Part shown: positions 5,671 to 6,679 of the stretch, piece after piece
How positions within the stretch are numbered: position 1 is the first letter of the stretch
Layout: each line of letters starts with the position of its first letter
Assembly (NCBI GenBank): GCA_023396615.1
Contig: JAEWVM010000244.1
Span: 1 to 6,679, forward strand
Direction: 5' to 3'
DNA length: 6,679 nt
Source: Spirochaetota bacterium
GTDB lineage: Bacteria > Spirochaetota > UBA4802 > JAFGJZ01
The notes under the pieces: generated by a model
What the model saw: only the letters and a program-made list of their open reading frames with translations
The model's database searches: none
What the model was told of the DNA's origin: nothing
Program-made: the position numbers and the translations under genes

Positions 5671-6678
5671 GTGAAAATATCGGTTGTCGGAGCAGGTGCT
5701 TTCGGAACGGCGCTCGCGATTTACTCAAAAAAATTAGGCCATGACGTTGCAGTCTGGTGCTTTGAAAAAGAACTCCCGTCTATAGTTGCAGACAAAGGTG
5801 AAAATTCACTTTATCTTCCGGGATATAAAATAGACCCTTCAGTCCTTTTCACAAATGATCCGGCAGAAGCTATCAGTTCATCAGATCTCATTATTCTGGT
5901 TTCTCCTTCATCTCACATAAGAAAAACATCAGCACTAATCGCTCCTTTCATTACGAATAATACTTATATTCTTTCAGCGGCAAAAGGAATTGAAACCGGC
6001 TCACTTAAACTTATGAGCGAAATACTTGAAGAAAACCTTTCAGAGCATAAGAACCGGCTGGCATATATTTCTGGCCCTTCATTTGCAAAAGATGTTGCAT
6101 CCGGTCTGCCGACCGATCTCGCATGCGCTTCACACAATATAGAAACAGCACGTAATATTCAGGATATTCTTCACTCGGAAACAATCAGAATTTACGCACA
6201 GGACGATGTAATCGGCACAGAGCTTGGCGGTGCACTGAAAAATATTATTGCAGTCGCATGCGGAGCCTGCGATGCATTAAATCTCGGGGCAAGCGCGCGG
6301 GCATCACTGATGACAAGAGGGCTTGCCGAAATGACCCGTCTCGGTATAGCGATGGGAGCAAACCCGTTAACTTTTTTGGGCCTTGCGGGAGTCGGAGATT
6401 TAATCCTTACTTGTACCGGCGACCTTTCAAGAAACCGGACACTAGGCAAACGAATCGCTCTCGGAGAAAAAGCTTCTGATATAATATCTCATCAGAGCGC
6501 CGTTGCAGAAGGTTACGTCACAGTAAAACCGGCCGTTGAACTCGCCCAAAAGCATGGTGTCGATATGCCGATAAGTAAGGCTGTTTATGATGTTTGCTAC
6601 AATAACGCCGATCTTAAAAGCGTAATAAAGTATCTTATGAACCGCGGAGGCAAGGATGAACTTCAAGGTATCATTTGA
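5671..6678 (+). CDS. gpsA: NAD(P)-dependent glycerol-3-phosphate dehydrogenase
   Basis: Reduces dihydroxyacetone phosphate to sn-glycerol-3-phosphate, the backbone for phospholipid synthesis; cytoplasmic. It has 335 residues from the GTG start, the standard GpsA length. The protein opens KISVVGAGAFGTALA with the Rossmann GxGxxG at residues 7-12. SAAKGIE (102-108) and SGPSFA (134-139) are family motifs. The substrate domain has ELGGALKN with the catalytic Lys at 190, then GLAGVGDLILTCTGDLSRN (237-255), which contains Asp243 and the conserved SRN. GTG 5671 is preferred over ATG 5611 and ATG 5635 because it has a good Shine-Dalgarno, because it begins exactly at the Rossmann strand, and because 5611 lies within the promoter. 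The TGA at 6676-6678 ends one base before the window edge, so the gene is complete; a following cotranscribed gene cannot be seen. Confidence 0.96.
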   Translation: MKISVVGAGAFGTALAIYSKKLGHDVAVWCFEKELPSIVADKGENSLYLPGYKIDPSVLFTNDPAEAISSSDLIILVSPSSHIRKTSALIAPFITNNTYILSAAKGIETGSLKLMSEILEENLSEHKNRLAYISGPSFAKDVASGLPTDLACASHNIETARNIQDILHSETIRIYAQDDVIGTELGGALKNIIAVACGACDALNLGASARASLMTRGLAEMTRLGIAMGANPLTFLGLAGVGDLILTCTGDLSRNRTLGKRIALGEKASDIISHQSAVAEGYVTVKPAVELAQKHGVDMPISKAVYDVCYNNADLKSVIKYLMNRGGKDELQGII

Positions 6679-6679
6679 C

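Overview
This window looks like ordinary chromosomal DNA of a Gram-negative bacterium. The evidence is an outer-membrane beta-barrel protein at the left edge, an Escherichia coli-type phosphatidylserine decarboxylase, a SlyD-like FKBP and a bacterial GpsA. The DNA is AT-rich (roughly 40% GC by eye). The taxon cannot be fixed from sequence reading alone. The porin style, with an acidic barrel and a C-terminal aromatic beta-signal, together with the housekeeping genes would fit Deferribacterota or deltaproteobacteria-like lineages, but this is a weak inference.

Layout, left to right: (1) the 3' part of an outer-membrane barrel gene on + (1-916), closed by a GC hairpin terminator at 945-965. (2) A two-gene operon on - (2846 down to 967): an MBL-fold metallohydrolase and a DusB-like tRNA-dihydrouridine synthase, joined by a TGATG stop/start overlap. 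(3) A divergent promoter region (about 2850-3008). (4) psd on + (3009-3857), a 104-base gap holding an 11-bp inverted repeat, and a TPR-repeat gene on + (3962-4825). (5) A strong bidirectional terminator (4811-4839) that contains both convergent stop codons. (6) A SlyD-like peptidyl-prolyl isomerase on - (5401 down to 4838) with a Cys/Asp-rich tail encoded by 18-bp repeats. (7) A second divergent promoter region (5402-5670). (8) gpsA on + (5671-6678), complete and ending one base before the window edge.

Two genes serve phospholipid synthesis: GpsA makes the sn-glycerol-3-phosphate backbone and Psd makes phosphatidylethanolamine. The others serve tRNA modification, protein folding/metal handling and protein-protein scaffolding. 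The genes are not one operon; orientation changes and promoters split the window into separate transcription units. For several genes the longest reading frame overstates the protein. For slyD and gpsA, consensus promoters overlap the upstream candidate starts, and good Shine-Dalgarno sites mark the shorter starts used here.

I see no CRISPR array, insertion sequence, tRNA/rRNA or prophage, and no convincing new multi-gene system. The points most worth a second look are the SlyD tail, the dyad over the slyD promoter, the inverted repeat between psd and the TPR gene, and the Pro-to-Cys change beside the catalytic Cys of the Dus enzyme.
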